Shown here: positions 1-11,106 of the stretch, piece after piece | How the letters are laid out: every line of letters starts with the position of its first letter | How positions within the stretch are numbered: position 1 is the stretch's first letter | Assembly: GCA_954871525.1 (NCBI GenBank) | Contig: OX940871.1 | Coordinates: 16,460,532 to 16,524,531 of the forward strand | Reading direction: 5' to 3' | Source of the DNA: Parietaria judaica | Lineage: Eukaryota > Streptophyta > Magnoliopsida > Rosales > Urticaceae | DNA length: 64,000 nt | The notes under the pieces: generated by a model | Seen by the model: only the letters and a program-made list of their open reading frames with translations | Database searches by the model: none | What the model was told of the DNA's origin: nothing | Position numbers and translations under genes: made by a program

Positions 1-118
1 GGAACTTCAATAAATATGCCCGGTTGACTAAATTGGAACGAAAAAATACCCGTTTTTAATAAGTTTCAAATCTATACCCCACTCTCATTTTTAACCCCAC
101 CCCATGGTTAGTTTAACC
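1..118 (+). repeat. Left terminal inverted repeat of the MULE
   Basis: The first 75 or so bases match the reverse complement of 7731-7803 almost perfectly. Similarity then continues with a few changes to the CCCCATGGTTA motif near 110. Long TIRs of this size are typical of plant MULEs, where they contain transposase binding sites and the promoters of the internal genes. Confidence 0.9.
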
Positions 119-390
119 AGCCCAAAAATTTCCCCTTCTCTCTCCCTGGTTCCCCCCCATTTCTCGTGCCTCTGAAAAAAAAAACCTCGACCACGATAAA
201 CCTCGACCCCTTCTCTCTCCTTCGTCCGCGCTTCCTGCTGTTCGTCCGCGCCCGCGCTTCCCTCTCGCGTCCTCTGCCGCGCTTCCCTCACGCGTCCTCG
301 GCCTCGCTCTGTTCGTCCGCCTCTGTACGACGAAACCCAGGGCACGTCTCACGCAGCTTCCGACGAAGTCGCGAACCCTAGCCACCGAAG

Positions 391-466
391 GTTTCCGGCG
401 AACCAGCCCTTCACGCTCGCATTTCGCAGTTTCCGGCGAACCACCCCTTCACGCTCGCATTTCGCC
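391..466 (+). repeat. Two tandem 38-bp copies in the MULE left subterminal region
   Basis: Positions 391-428 and 429-466 are two copies of a 38-bp unit beginning GTTTCCGGCGAACCA and differing by about one base. They lie in the C-rich, non-coding stretch (about 120-640) between the left TIR and the protease gene. This stretch probably forms the 5' untranslated leader of the protease gene. I see no coding sequence in it. Confidence 0.75.
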
Positions 467-649
467 TACAAACAGGTTAGGGTTCGCCTCTGGTTTCCAT
501 TTTGTGTAATCTTTTGAGATTAGGATTGGTTCGCCTCTGGTTTGCCGGTAGTTGAGATTAGGGCTGGTTTTGATTGAGATTTTTAGGTTGTTTATGATTG
601 AGTTTAGGGCCTGTTTCGATTTGAATCTCAGGTTGCTCGGAATACAGCT

Positions 650-3277
650 ATGGCTTACCTTGCTCCAAAAAAAACTCACTCTTCGGCCCAAGTTTGGTAC
701 CCTGCGAGAGAACGAGTTGTCGACATATTGAAAACTTTGGAGGCGCACCAAGCTAGCGACGAAGAAGTGGAAACAAGATTTCCCTACCTTTTCGGTGAGT
801 TCGACCCACCGGCCCCCAAAGGTTTGGTTCATCAAATCCTGTTGCACCGAATTCCGAGCTTAGGATCGGGAGGCGAGCTTTGGTTTAAGTTTGGTGGAGT
901 AGTTAGTAAGTTTGGTCCTCGCGAGTTTGCCGCCATCACCGGTCTAAGATATGATCCCGAATTCGTACCGGCACCGCGTGTTCCCTCGAAAGGTATCCCG
1001 GAGGAAGAAATTATGAGCTACGACCAACTATTCGACAGTTTTCTTACCGAGGATCTCAGCCCCCCTTCTAGATTCCGGCGCGGCGTATTTCTGTTGTTCG
1101 AGGGTGTGTTACTCGGTTGTCGGGGTTCGAAAAATTTCCCGCCCAAAGCCCATTGTTTCTCCGTTGAGGAATATTTGGATAAAGCGTGGGCCAACATCGG
1201 ATGGAGCCGACTAGTCAAATTGGTTGGGAAGTTTGATTGGGTGACTAAAATAAATGATCGGAAATCATTTAAAAGGCGACAAGGAACTTATCCACGCTAT
1301 GATTTCAATGCATATCACAAGCCATTCATTACGTGGGCTTTAAGTATCTTTCCCGATCTTCACCTTTTCAAGACGGCGAAAATGTTTTTCAGAAAACGTC
1401 ATGTAAGTATCTTCGTTTCCATGTCATGCCGTATATTGTTAACACTTTTTTTGTAATTGCTAAAATTATTTTTAGAAAACCATGTATTTATTTGTAATTG
1501 TTAACTCTTTTTTTGTAATTGCTAAAACTTTTTGTAGATTCTTGTCATTCCGTTTATTGTAAACGAAGTTGAGAATAGCAATGGAGAAGAAGAAGCACAA
1601 GGAGACCATCGAAACCGCGAAGAACCCACTCCCGATTGGAAGGAGAAGTTCGAGGAACAAGCAACCAAGATTGAGGAACAAGCCATCTTGATTGAGGAAC
1701 AATCAAGGAAGATTGACGGCCAGGCAAAACAAATTGCGGCGATGGTACATTTTTTTATTTGTTCGTATTGTTCGTATTATGGTACATTTTCCACTTGTAT
1801 TTTGACCATGTTTAAATACCATTTTTTACAGGAATGTATTTTAAAGGAGCTTAGCGATACTGTTCGAGCATTGGTTCCCGCTCCGGTCGAAGCCACCACG
1901 GCCAAAGGTTTGGAGACGAAGAAAAGACCTTTGAGCGATTGCATCAATTTGGGGAGCCCGACTGTAGACAGCCCCCGCGTCACTCGGCAGAGGAAGACCC
2001 CGGAAATTGTTGTCCCTGACGAAGGCTTTTCTATTGCCAAAAACCTTGCCCCGTTGTTCGCGGCGATTGAAGGCCAAGAACCATACATTCCCCGTTCAGT
2101 GGCTCTTTCGCAAGGAACTACGCAAATACCGGGATTTGACCTAGGCATTGGTTCCCCCTTTCCGTGCAAGAGAGAAAGAAAAGCGTCGAAGAAGCTGGAT
2201 GATTACACGAACCCTGACACGCTAGAGTTGGTTCAACGAACGTTAGTACCTTTTCCCGTTGCAGCCCCGCAAAAGGCGAAGCCGAAGGAAAAATTGAAAG
2301 AAGTTAGGAGAGTTCGGCCTCAGATGGATAAGACAGATCCGCGTTGGATAGTCTTCGACAAATGGATGAAGGCAAAGGCGAAGAATATTCAAGCGGAAGT
2401 GAAACTATTTACGAACATTTATGCTGATCGCAAGTGGTTTAGAAATCTCCAAACCCCGTGTCACTGGCTAGATTCTCTGGTAAGATTAACAGTCCACGAA
2501 TGCAAGGAATTATGCACACAGTTTCTATTTCTCCTTTCTCAAGCTAAATTGTAAATTGTAAATTGTTTTTGCAGGACATTGATGCAGTCCTTGCTCACTT
2601 TCGTAAGGAGCGTCGTTTTAACGCGCGGACCAATTTTCGGGGGAGTGTGAACAATGTTACCGTTCAATGGAGCACGGGATTGATGAACGCGGTGAGGAAC
2701 CACCGAGAAAAGAACTCTGAGCTTGATTTGGAACCAATGGAATACGGCATCTTGGGCGACGAAGATCGACTAATGAATTCGTGGGAATTTCTTGACGAAG
2801 TTGCAATGGTTTTGAACTTCGAGAGTCTACATTGGATCGCTGTATTAGTTGACTTCGGTTCATGGACGATCAAGGTATACGATTGCGAGCATTGCATCAT
2901 TGGCCGTGAGAAGATGGCCAAAGAAATGGAGTACCTTAGCCAAGGCATTTGGATGCTTATCGAACGAGTCGGGTTCACTTTCTCGCACGAACGGTTTAAA
3001 CAAAAGCTCCCGTTTCTTTGGGAATACGTCGATGTTCCTCAAGCCACACAAAGGTACACATTTTGGCTCGGGAAAAATGTACACATTTTAATAAAAATTG
3101 TTGGGAATGTTCATTAAACGTCCAATTTTTTGCAGCGGCGATTGCGGGATCTTTGCGCTCAAATATGTCGAACATCTCATGCGTGGTGACGTCATGGACC
3201 GTATAATCTCCTGGGACATGCTAAAAATTCGGCAAGAACTAGCGGCTGCAGTCTTCGAAAGCGCGGGAAAGGATTAG
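650..3277 (+). CDS. Ulp1-like (C48) cysteine protease with N-terminal DUF1985 domain, MULE-borne
   Basis: Proposed exons are 650-1402, 1538-1744, 1832-2479, 2575-3053 and 3136-3277; they join in frame to give 742 residues. Residues about 30-230 form a DUF1985 domain, a module found with Ulp1 proteases in plant transposons. Residues about 275-310 (exon 2) are a short heptad repeat, EEQATKI/EEQAILI/EEQSRKI, predicted to be a coiled coil. The C-terminal C48 domain has its catalytic histidine in ESLHW (about H622), the aspartate in IKVYD (about D639) and the cysteine in GDCGIF (about C699, exon 5). Known C48 enzymes remove SUMO or related ubiquitin-like tags; the substrate of the transposon versions is unknown. 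The last splice is supported because it creates the canonical GDCG motif exactly. The gene converges with the transposase gene. It has no visible frameshift or stop. Confidence 0.88.
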
Positions 3278-3464
3278 CGTAGGGTTGTATATTTTAGCGC
3301 GGGCTTTTTTGGAAACTATTTAACCCATAAAACTTTTTTGTATTAGCGTAGGGTTGTTCGAGACTTTTTTTGTGGGGAACATTTACTACTTAATGCATCA
3401 AAAACTGCTAGTATTTTGAAACAGTTCGGTTGAAATATTAAACAGTTAGTATTTAATTTAGACA

Positions 3465-4315
3465 TGGACGAAAAACTGTTAACCACGAAGACCAAAACTG
3501 TGCAAATCGTTTTTCAAACTGTGTAACAAAATTTTATCGCGCAAAAATTGTACACGAAAAACTGTTAACCCCGAAGACCAAAACTGTGCAAAGCGATTTT
3601 CAAACTGTACATTTTTTTTTACCCTGAAAGATTAATTTTATTTCGTAATAAACAGGGACAAAAAACTGTTAACCCTCAAGTGCAAAACTGTGCAAATCGT
3701 TTTTCAAACTGTGTAACACAATTTTATCGCGCAAAAATTGTACACGAAAAACTGTTAACCCCGAAGACCAAAACTGTGCAAAGCGATTTTCAAACTGTAC
3801 ATTTTTTTTTACACTTAAAGATTAATTTTATTTCGTAATAAACGGGGACAAAAAACTGTTAACCCTCAAGTGCAAAACTGTGCAAAGTGTATTTAGAACT
3901 GTGTAACAAAATTTTATCACGCAAAATTGTACACGAAAAATTGTTCACCATGTAGGAGGAAACTCTGCAAAGCGATTTTCAAACTGTACATTTTTTTTTA
4001 CCCTTAAAGATTAATTTTATTTCGTGCAAAACAGGGACAAAAAACTGTTAACCCTCAAGTGCAAAACTGTGCAAAGCGTATTTAGAACTGTGTAACAAAA
4101 TTTTATCACGGAAAATTGTACACGAAAAATTGTTCACCCCGTAGGGGGAAACTGTGCAAAGCGATTTTCAAACTGTACATTTTTTTTAAACCCTTAAAGA
4201 TTAATTTTATTTCGTAATAAACAGGGACAAAAAACTGTTAACCCTCAAGTGCAAAACTGTGCAAAGCGAATTTAAAACTGTGTAACAAAATTTAAAACAG
4301 TTCAAGAACTTGGAA
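3465..4315. repeat. Array of about 190-bp tandem repeats between the two MULE genes
   Basis: Five units start near 3465, 3655, 3845, 4034 and 4224, so the period is 189-190 bp; the last unit is partial. Each contains GGACAAAAAACTGTTAAC, several further copies of AAACTGT and a T-run. The block lies between the stop codon of the protease gene (3277) and that of the transposase gene (4409). It may hold terminators or poly(A) sites for both convergent transcripts, or transposase-binding motifs; the sequence does not say which. No open frame runs through it. Confidence 0.9.
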
Positions 4316-4408
4316 ATTATATAAATGGTTCACAACATCGGAGGTTTTAACAAGACACAAACCGGTCCAAAATCATGTACATGAGAACAACGAGATACAC
4401 CCTTTTTC

Positions 4409-7076
4409 TTAAGTACGCGCGTTGCATGAGGCACGGTTATGGCCGCGGGTACCACACTTCGAGCATTTTCTGTGCACAATGAGAACTTCACCGAGTGAAG
4501 GGCGACGCTTCTTTTGGGGTCTTCCTCCTTTTCCTTTCTTCGGACGGCCAGATTGTGGTTTTTCCTCTGGAACACCCACTTGAATATCCTTCAATTCTTC
4601 AGGAATATTCCAGTTCGACTCATCACCTGTCAATCAAACACAAGAAAGTTTGTAAATGCGGAAAACTGTTAACTTAAAAGTGTAAAGTGGCTGCATCTAA
4701 CCCGGAGGGTAAATCAAGCCTTCGTAAGTCCGTTTGTACACTTCCGTGAAGTAGTGCGGCGAACAAAAGTCATAAATTTGATATTTCCGAAACTCGCATG
4801 CTGCAGCTCCATGAACGCAAGGCATAACATTCTCTTGGAATTTTCCGCACTCGCAAGAACGAGAATTAAGATTCACAATGAAACTTCCCTCGCTTTCTAC
4901 AACTTCAAACTCCATAGCACTGATGGGATTAACCTGTAACCGTGAACCCACATATTTGTTCTGAGTCAACACTTCTTCCCTTGTTTTGACCAAGGTCGTC
5001 CTTGTCTTTTCTGCTTTTGCACGCTTCTCGTAGAACCACTTCTGGGTGGTAAAACGTATGTACTCAAACATGTTTGTGACGGGATAGGTCCTAGCCTCAG
5101 TTAAGACACTGTTCAAACTTTCAGAATAGTTGCTAGTCATGTAATCGTACCTGCCACGAATAGAAAATAAACTGTGTAAATTGCGAAAAATTGTTCACCC
5201 ACTAGGAGGAAACTGTGTAAATGGATTTTCAAACTGTTCACCCACTAAGTTTAATTAACAACATTGTACTTAAATAAAGAATTACCTTGTTCCGCCAAAA
5301 TTGGCTCTACTCCACTTCTGAGGGCCCATCTCTATCATGTACTTGTGCACATCAGGAAACGAAATCTGAAGGATACTCATATGATGATCATACTCTCGCA
5401 GAGTGTACGCGTAAGCAGCACAATACACAAGATTGGTACTCTCCTCACTTTTGAACTGGAATTTAATGTTTCTTTTGACGTGTGCGTAGCAATGTCCGAG
5501 ATATGCCTCCGGGAAAACAGTTTCGATTGCATAGAGGAGGGTAGGATGCTTATCACTGATAAACACAAGGTCAGCAATCTTTCCAATTCCAGCCTTTAAA
5601 TGCTTCATAAAATAAACCCACGATTTCTTGTTTTCTTGACTCACTATTCCAAAGGCTAACGGAAATAATGACTCCGTAGCATCCAATCCTACCGCAGCCA
5701 CTAACTGTCCCCCGTACTTGTTTTTTATGAATGTGGCATCGACGCAGATTACTGGCCGCAACGATTTGAACCCACGCAGACAAGAACCAAGGGCGAAGAA
5801 AGCATATTTGAAACGGCCCTCTTTGTCGGTCTGAAAATCTGTCAAAGTTCCCTCATTCTTCTGCTTTAACATATGCAACCACCTTGGTAACTTCGAGTAA
5901 GATTCTTCTGGGGTGCCCATCGCGTAACCAATAGCCTTTTCTTTGCATCTCCACGCCTTTTGATAGGACATTTCCACGCCATAAAGCTTCTTCATGTCAT
6001 CTTGCAAGTTCCTTGAAGTTAAAAAGACAGTCAATTAGAAATTGTAAAAACTGTACAACATTTATAGAAATTGTGCAACATTAATAAAAACTGTATAACA
6101 TTAAAAAAAAACTGTACAACATTTAGTATTACCTTGGAGCATAAATTGCACTACTCTGTGGAGAAAACCGGTCTTTCATAAGAAGCCCAACCACTGAAGG
6201 TGCTGCTTGCCTATGGTTATGCGTACTCCGATCCAAACCACATGAGTGTTCTAGATTAGATGAAACAATCTTGAATAACGGGGCTGAATGAGTTATTACT
6301 TTTCCTCTCAATTTCCACCCACATTTAGGGTCAACGCACTTCACGTACCAAACCCACGGTGCGGATTTGTGTACACGAAAGTCGAATGAATGTTCCATAG
6401 CATATTGCTTTACTTTAAACTTCAACTCTTCCAAAGTAAGAAAAGTGTTACCCTTAACAAAGTGGTACGCTTCAAAGGATGGTGCTCGTGTGTTAGTTAA
6501 GCGATCCGAATCGTCACTGCCAAATCTTGGATCAATCCAGGATGGATTACCCACTTTGGATATGCTTTCACTCGGTGTTGACGTTACCGTCTTTGAGACA
6601 TTGACGAATCTTCTGGGCACATCATCATCATCTAAATCCACGGCATGGTTGTCTTCTTCTAGTAAACTATCAAGGCGGTCGGGGCATTGCTGAATCTTCT
6701 GATTTGCACTCCCACGAGAACTACCGACAAGAGGACTGTCCAATCCTTTTTCAACTTCACCAATGGATGATGGTATAATATCAATACCTTTAGTATCGTA
6801 TTTCACATACAATATGTCGTTGCTTAGGTGGACCGTCTTCATTATCGTGCACTTCGAAGTAATTGTGACCGGTGGAGCCCCGATAATTTTGGGTGCTAAT
6901 TCAAACTTGAGATCGTACGCCGTTGAATCAACCCCAAGCTCCTTGAACAACAACTCGCAAAACTCTTCGTAAGTTACGTTCTTGTTGGCTAGAAAACAGT
7001 GCCCTTTACCACCACGGTACACCCACGAGGAACCGTCTAGAGCCCACTCACCTCCGTACTGGAAATAAACATTCAT
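4409..7076 (-). CDS. MURA: MURA transposase of the Mutator-like element
   Basis: Four coding exons, 7076-6133, 6011-5286, 5150-4702 and 4626-4409, join in frame to give 778 residues. Residues about 203-285 form the MuDR DNA-binding domain. The MULE transposase core has the first catalytic Asp in VICVDATF (about D406), the second in VFISDKHP (about D468), a CxxH motif in GHCYAHV and a probable catalytic Glu in LREYDHHM (about E521). A SWIM zinc finger (CECGKFQENVMPCVH) lies in exon 3 and a CCHC zinc knuckle (CSKCGTRGHNRASC) near the C terminus. The start at 7076 follows a likely 5'-UTR intron acceptor; its donor GTAAGT is at 7348. The C-terminal joint at 4702/4626 skips a frame stop and restores the family sequence. 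The product would cut and join the element's ends in the nucleus. Confidence 0.9.
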
Positions 7077-7686
7077 CCTAGCATAAAAAAATACAGCCAA
7101 AATCAGATCTTTCTTTATACCAAAACAAATCTGTATAAACAAATAAAATTTCTAATTAAGGCATATAAACAAACACTTTGTGTGCATTCAAACCAAACCA
7201 ATTTCATATAAAATCAGCCTTTAAAACTTGTTCCTATAGACAATTTATGTGCAAATTGTCTCCAAAAACAATTAAATATTACAATATAGTACAACTTATA
7301 ATCTTAAGAAACCGAAAAATAATTCAACCCTAATCCGTGGATACTTACTTTGGGACAACAGTGGCGAAGGCTTGGTCGAAGGTTGGTCAGCTTACTCCCT
7401 TACGTCGCAAGCTGGTTCTCTCGTCGGTCGAAACGTGTATGTGCGCTTGGGCTTAGTTCTGTCGAGCAGGGCAAGTGTGAGGGAGCAGAGAGATAGAGAG
7501 ATGGAGCAGAGAGAGAGAGCGAACAGGGAACTACGGTGGCTTGGCCTGAAACTCGCGCGGGCAAGGCTTCGTCGTTGAAGTTCCCCTGAAACTCCCGTCG
7601 AAGGCTTCGTCGAAACTGTCAGATTTTTTTTCCTCCACAAAGGCTCGAGCTCGAGGGCAGGAGAGAGAAGGGGTGAGTAAGTTATG
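7077..7686 (-). promoter_or_regulatory. Leader and 5'-UTR intron of the MURA gene
   Basis: This stretch separates the MURA start codon from the right TIR. A donor GTAAGT at 7348-7343 and an acceptor TAG ending at 7078 suggest one leader intron. Frames in it are short and stop before the splice, so it looks untranslated. It contains a GAGA-rich tract around 7490-7515. Confidence 0.5.
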
Positions 7687-7805
7687 GTTAGTTTAACCAT
7701 GGGGTGAGGTTAAATGAGGGCTTAGGGAATAGATTTGAAACTTATTAAAAACGGGTATTTTTTCGTTCCAATTTAGTCAACCGGGCATATTTATTGAAGT
7801 TCCCC
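7687..7805 (-). repeat. Right terminal inverted repeat of the MULE
   Basis: This is the mirror copy of the left TIR. It ends at GAAGTTCCCC, after which an AT microsatellite starts, so the outer border is clear. The inner part diverges from the left arm by several substitutions and a short indel. Confidence 0.9.
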
Positions 7806-7994
7806 TATATATATATATATTAGATAGACTCGTGCCTTGTTTTCTTCACTTCAACTATTAAACTAATATTCTCTTTCACCTTTGTAACTCCACAAATAGG
7901 TTTGACTATCTACAAAATAAGAATCATATATAGAGTTAGACTATAGTATACCAATGCATAACGTTGTTCCATATTGTTCAATTTTTAACAATAT

Positions 7995-8840
7995 TGTTAA
8001 TATACAAATTCATCGTTATTTAATATGACATAAAGTACTAAAGTTGTGAATTAGTTAAATTTAAAAAAGAAGATTAAAGGCTTTAAAGGAATAAATCGAT
8101 ATTCACAAAAGCCCAATTGAGAAGCCCAATAGAACTCTCAATCAGATGAAGCCCGACGGGTACAAAGAAACTCGGCCCAGAAAGACCAAAATCCCAACGC
8201 TATCCGTCATCAAACCAGGAAGAAGAGGGTAGAATCGTCATATGTTCTACCCGGCATCCCAATTCAAACCTCAGCGGAAGACCAGGAGCACGGAGTCAAG
8301 TCTTCAACTGGTATAATTCAAAGACGACGAAGAGAACGAAGTCGTGAGACACGTGTAGCAAGGCGAGCCATTCAACCCGTTCAGCTCGGAGAAAAGACCC
8401 CACGATTCCTGAAAGTCCAACGGGAAGAATAGAAGTCTATAAATATCAAGCTCAAGCTCAGATCAACACACACAACCCTGAGAGAATACATCGAAAGCTC
8501 GCTACCCGGCATCCTTGCTTACTTAGAGATTTTGTTGTATTCTGTTCATCCTTCTCATTTTTTCTCTTATTCTAGACGTGATTTGCTGCCTGTAGCTGTC
8601 CGTCTATGTCATTTGTCGCAATAAACTAACAGAGGACGTAGTCAACTACCGCCTTGGGACGAACCTCTATAAAAAAAAAACCCGTCTCATTTATACCGCT
8701 TATATATACATATAAATATATCGAGAGTGAATCGAGAGCTTACAACGTGAGAGATCGAATTCCACCAAATCACCAATCTCAAGAATATCATACGCTCACA
8801 AGTCACACTTGACTGTTTGAGGTGAAAAACCACGTCAACA
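7995..8840 (+). mobile_element. Probable solo LTR of a Ty3/Gypsy-type retrotransposon
   Basis: The sequence begins TGTTAATATAC and ends CACGTCAACA, so it has TG...CA ends. It is flanked by an identical 5-bp repeat AATAT (7990-7994 and 8841-8845). Inside are a TATA-like element (TCTATAAATATC, about 8437-8447), followed by a leader-like, T-rich tract. No primer-binding site follows the right border, so the internal region is absent. A solo LTR formed by LTR-LTR recombination explains this best. The AT-rich duplication could be chance, and the family assignment rests only on the look of the 3' end. Confidence 0.5.
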
Positions 8841-8845
8841 AATAT

Positions 8846-10368
8846 GATTTTATTTTCAACGATACTATTTATGTTTATTCTTGCATGTTTAAGGCTAATA
8901 AATCTCTTGTATTGAAAAAAAAAATATACAAATAATAATAGATGTAATGAACTTAGCTTTACCGTCGATGAAAAAACATATAATATTTAGGAATCTCAAG
9001 ATTGGAAAAGTTGTTTCATGTTGTGTACTTTACAAATTGAACACCTAAATAAGAATGGTATACGCATTAGAAAGTAAAGAAAAAGGCCGTAGATTTGTTC
9101 AAGTTCAACAAACTGTCTCACTCGTTAAAATAATGCAATCTCAATACAAGTCTAGCAAACTAAAAAACTAATAAAAGCATTGTTTTATTATGTCTTTGCA
9201 TGTCTTGTTGTCACCACTAAAACCATAAGTTTATATATTATTCTTAAGTAGGAGACTTTCTAACAGCTACATTCAAGTGTTTTGTAGTTAGTATTTTGTA
9301 GAGAATGCATGTACTTGAGTGACACTCTGGTTTGCTTGGTGTAAAGGGCTTGTCTTCGTATTTTATTCGTTTGGGCTGTTTCTTTAGGCCGCACATAAGG
9401 AATAAAGTAGTAGTTTATAGCAAATGCAATTGCATATCTCTATGGTGGGACACGTATCTTGACATCGAGAGAGCGAGAGAGAGAGAGAGAGAGAGTTTTT
9501 AATGAAAAATTGTTCATCCTACAAACATCTTTGGTGACCATCTAAATTTATAAGATCAAAGGTATTGTTATAACTTATATCAATGTAATCCATATTTGGG
9601 TAGTTGAGGTCATAAATGTAATCAATCTCAAACTCAAAGGCACATATTAATTTATATCTAAATAAATTCAGCTCTATCTCCTAAATTCAATACCTCCAAA
9701 ATATCACAATTTTGAATAATTGGATATAACGTCAATCAAAGCTTACATGACCCTAATGATAATCCCATTACATAATTTTATGTGAGGTTACGATTTCAAA
9801 CTTACGAGGAGCAAATACTTACGTTCTTACACTGAATATATATCTAATAATGCGAGTGTATTGTCACATTGACTAATAGTGTCACCTCATTAAAAAAGAA
9901 AAAAAAAACTATTAGATATAAAATCGGGATATATATAGACAATTCGTTACAATTACGTGCTAAACTTATTAGTGATAATATAACCGGTATAAACGAATAG
10001 ATCAATTGATGCAAACAATATAAGAACCTTGTATAACTGGTACCCTTATATTGATGTTGATCCACCTTTGCGAAGATCTCAAGCTAATGATGTACAAATA
10101 GTTGTTCATGATGAAGTAGAAATGATCACTAGCTAACTCAACGAGGAATTGAGTTACACGTTAGGGCGATCCAGGATCATGTTACGGCGCGCGAATGACG
10201 CGTTTTGTTGTTCAACTTTTATTCTAATAGTGAAGTTGTTTTTGCGCTATTTGGGCTTCTCGTTTTTGAGATATGGCCATCTGGAGGCTTTTTTGGCCAA
10301 AATTGATTTTTGAAGAACACCCATAACAATGCACATACATTTTTTCTTAATTAAACTTGTTATAGATA
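8846..10368. other. AT-rich intergenic DNA without a recognisable gene
   Basis: I see no coding sequence or RNA gene here. A GA microsatellite lies at about 9465-9496. The stretch at about 10140-10368 is less AT-rich and abuts the truncated Copia repeat at 10369. Confidence 0.6.
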
Positions 10369-10693
10369 TGGATCTTGTTTCTTATGATTAGTATATACAT
10401 GAATGCATTATGTAAACCAAACAAGATCTTTTGTCTCTGACAAAGACATTATCGTCGGACCGTTATTTATTACCTTATTATGTGTTATATTGGGTATGAA
10501 ACTAGTATTGTGATACATGGAAGGGACTATGTCGAAAACTGATGTACAACCGCTATGATCCATATTAGTCGTCATGCTTGATAATAACTTTATGAAGTAA
10601 TTAAACATTACGATGGATTTATCTTAAGTATGCGCAATTATGATTATTATTAAACCATAAAGGATATAATGGCACATGGGCCAAGTGGGAGAA
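10369..10693 (+). repeat. Leftover internal 3' tail of a truncated Copia copy
   Basis: It is identical by eye to 16807-17131, the stretch between the RNase H end and the 3' LTR. It includes a polypurine tract that should not exist upstream of a 5' LTR. It stops abruptly at 10369, where similarity to the right copy ends. Confidence 0.7.
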
Positions 10694-11106
10694 TGTTGGA
10701 CTCACTTAATTACGTGTGGCCCATTGGGCATTACAATTAATTATTGGGTTTAATAATATATTAGATAAATCTTATTGGTTTAATTAAATAAAAGGTAAAT
10801 TCCTATTATACCCTGATGGTGGGTCTATATAAAGAGAAACCCTAGGAATTGGTCCTCTCTCTACCTACGTAAGTTTTTCCTCTCCATCAAAGAAGGCTTG
10901 TCACTCTAAAGAGGTTAAGAGAGAGAAACACAATTCCGTGATTAATCGTTTCCGCAATTATTCCGATCATGGATCAAGGTACGCTTTCTCGATCTAATAT
11001 TCATATGTGAAAATCATCTCGTTCTAAGATCTTGGCTAATAATGTTTTATGCAATATTAAGAAATCGTTTTGCATAATCATGTACGACATTAAATTAATG
11101 CTTACA
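10694..11106 (+). repeat. 5' LTR of the young Copia element
   Basis: It starts TGTTGGACTC and ends ATGCTTACA. A TATA box (TATATAAAG, 10826-10834) lies about 140 bp before an ATG at 10969. The LTR therefore contains promoter, leader, start codon and a splice donor (GTACGC at 10979). Confidence 0.8.

Larger units (their letters stand above)
1..7805. mobile_element. Mutator-like element (MULE) carrying Ulp1 protease and MURA transposase
   Basis: The window opens inside a long terminal inverted repeat whose mirror copy ends at about 7805. Between them lie two convergent genes: a DUF1985/Ulp1-type cysteine protease on + (650-3277) and a MURA transposase on - (4409-7076). Both can be spliced into uninterrupted frames. 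MULEs carrying a Ulp1-like protease are known in plants as the Kaonashi (KI/KIUL) type, and this element fits that description. The convergent two-gene layout resembles mudrA/mudrB of maize MuDR. The right copy ends GTTCCCC while the window begins GGAAC, so about 2 bp of the left end are probably missing and the 9-bp target duplication cannot be checked. Because both genes look open and the TIRs are nearly identical over the first 75 bp, the element may be autonomous or recently active. Confidence 0.9.

Noticed and set aside
113..385. Arg/Gly- and Arg/Ser-rich frames on both strands near the MULE left end
   Set aside because: They come from the C-rich composition of the leader, overlap in several frames and resemble no family.
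3465..4315. Regular 190-bp repeats considered as a CRISPR-like or satellite array
   Set aside because: Units are directly adjacent with no spacers, lie in a plant transposon and are only five in number, so it is a local tandem array.
7392..7700. 102-codon frame on - upstream of MURA
   Set aside because: It stops before the proposed leader-intron donor and overlaps the TIR; no similarity, so treated as untranslated leader.
10408..10608. A 66-codon frame on - that occurs identically at 16846-17046
   Set aside because: It lies in the duplicated Copia tail, outside any known gene; the identity comes from the repeat, not from coding constraint.
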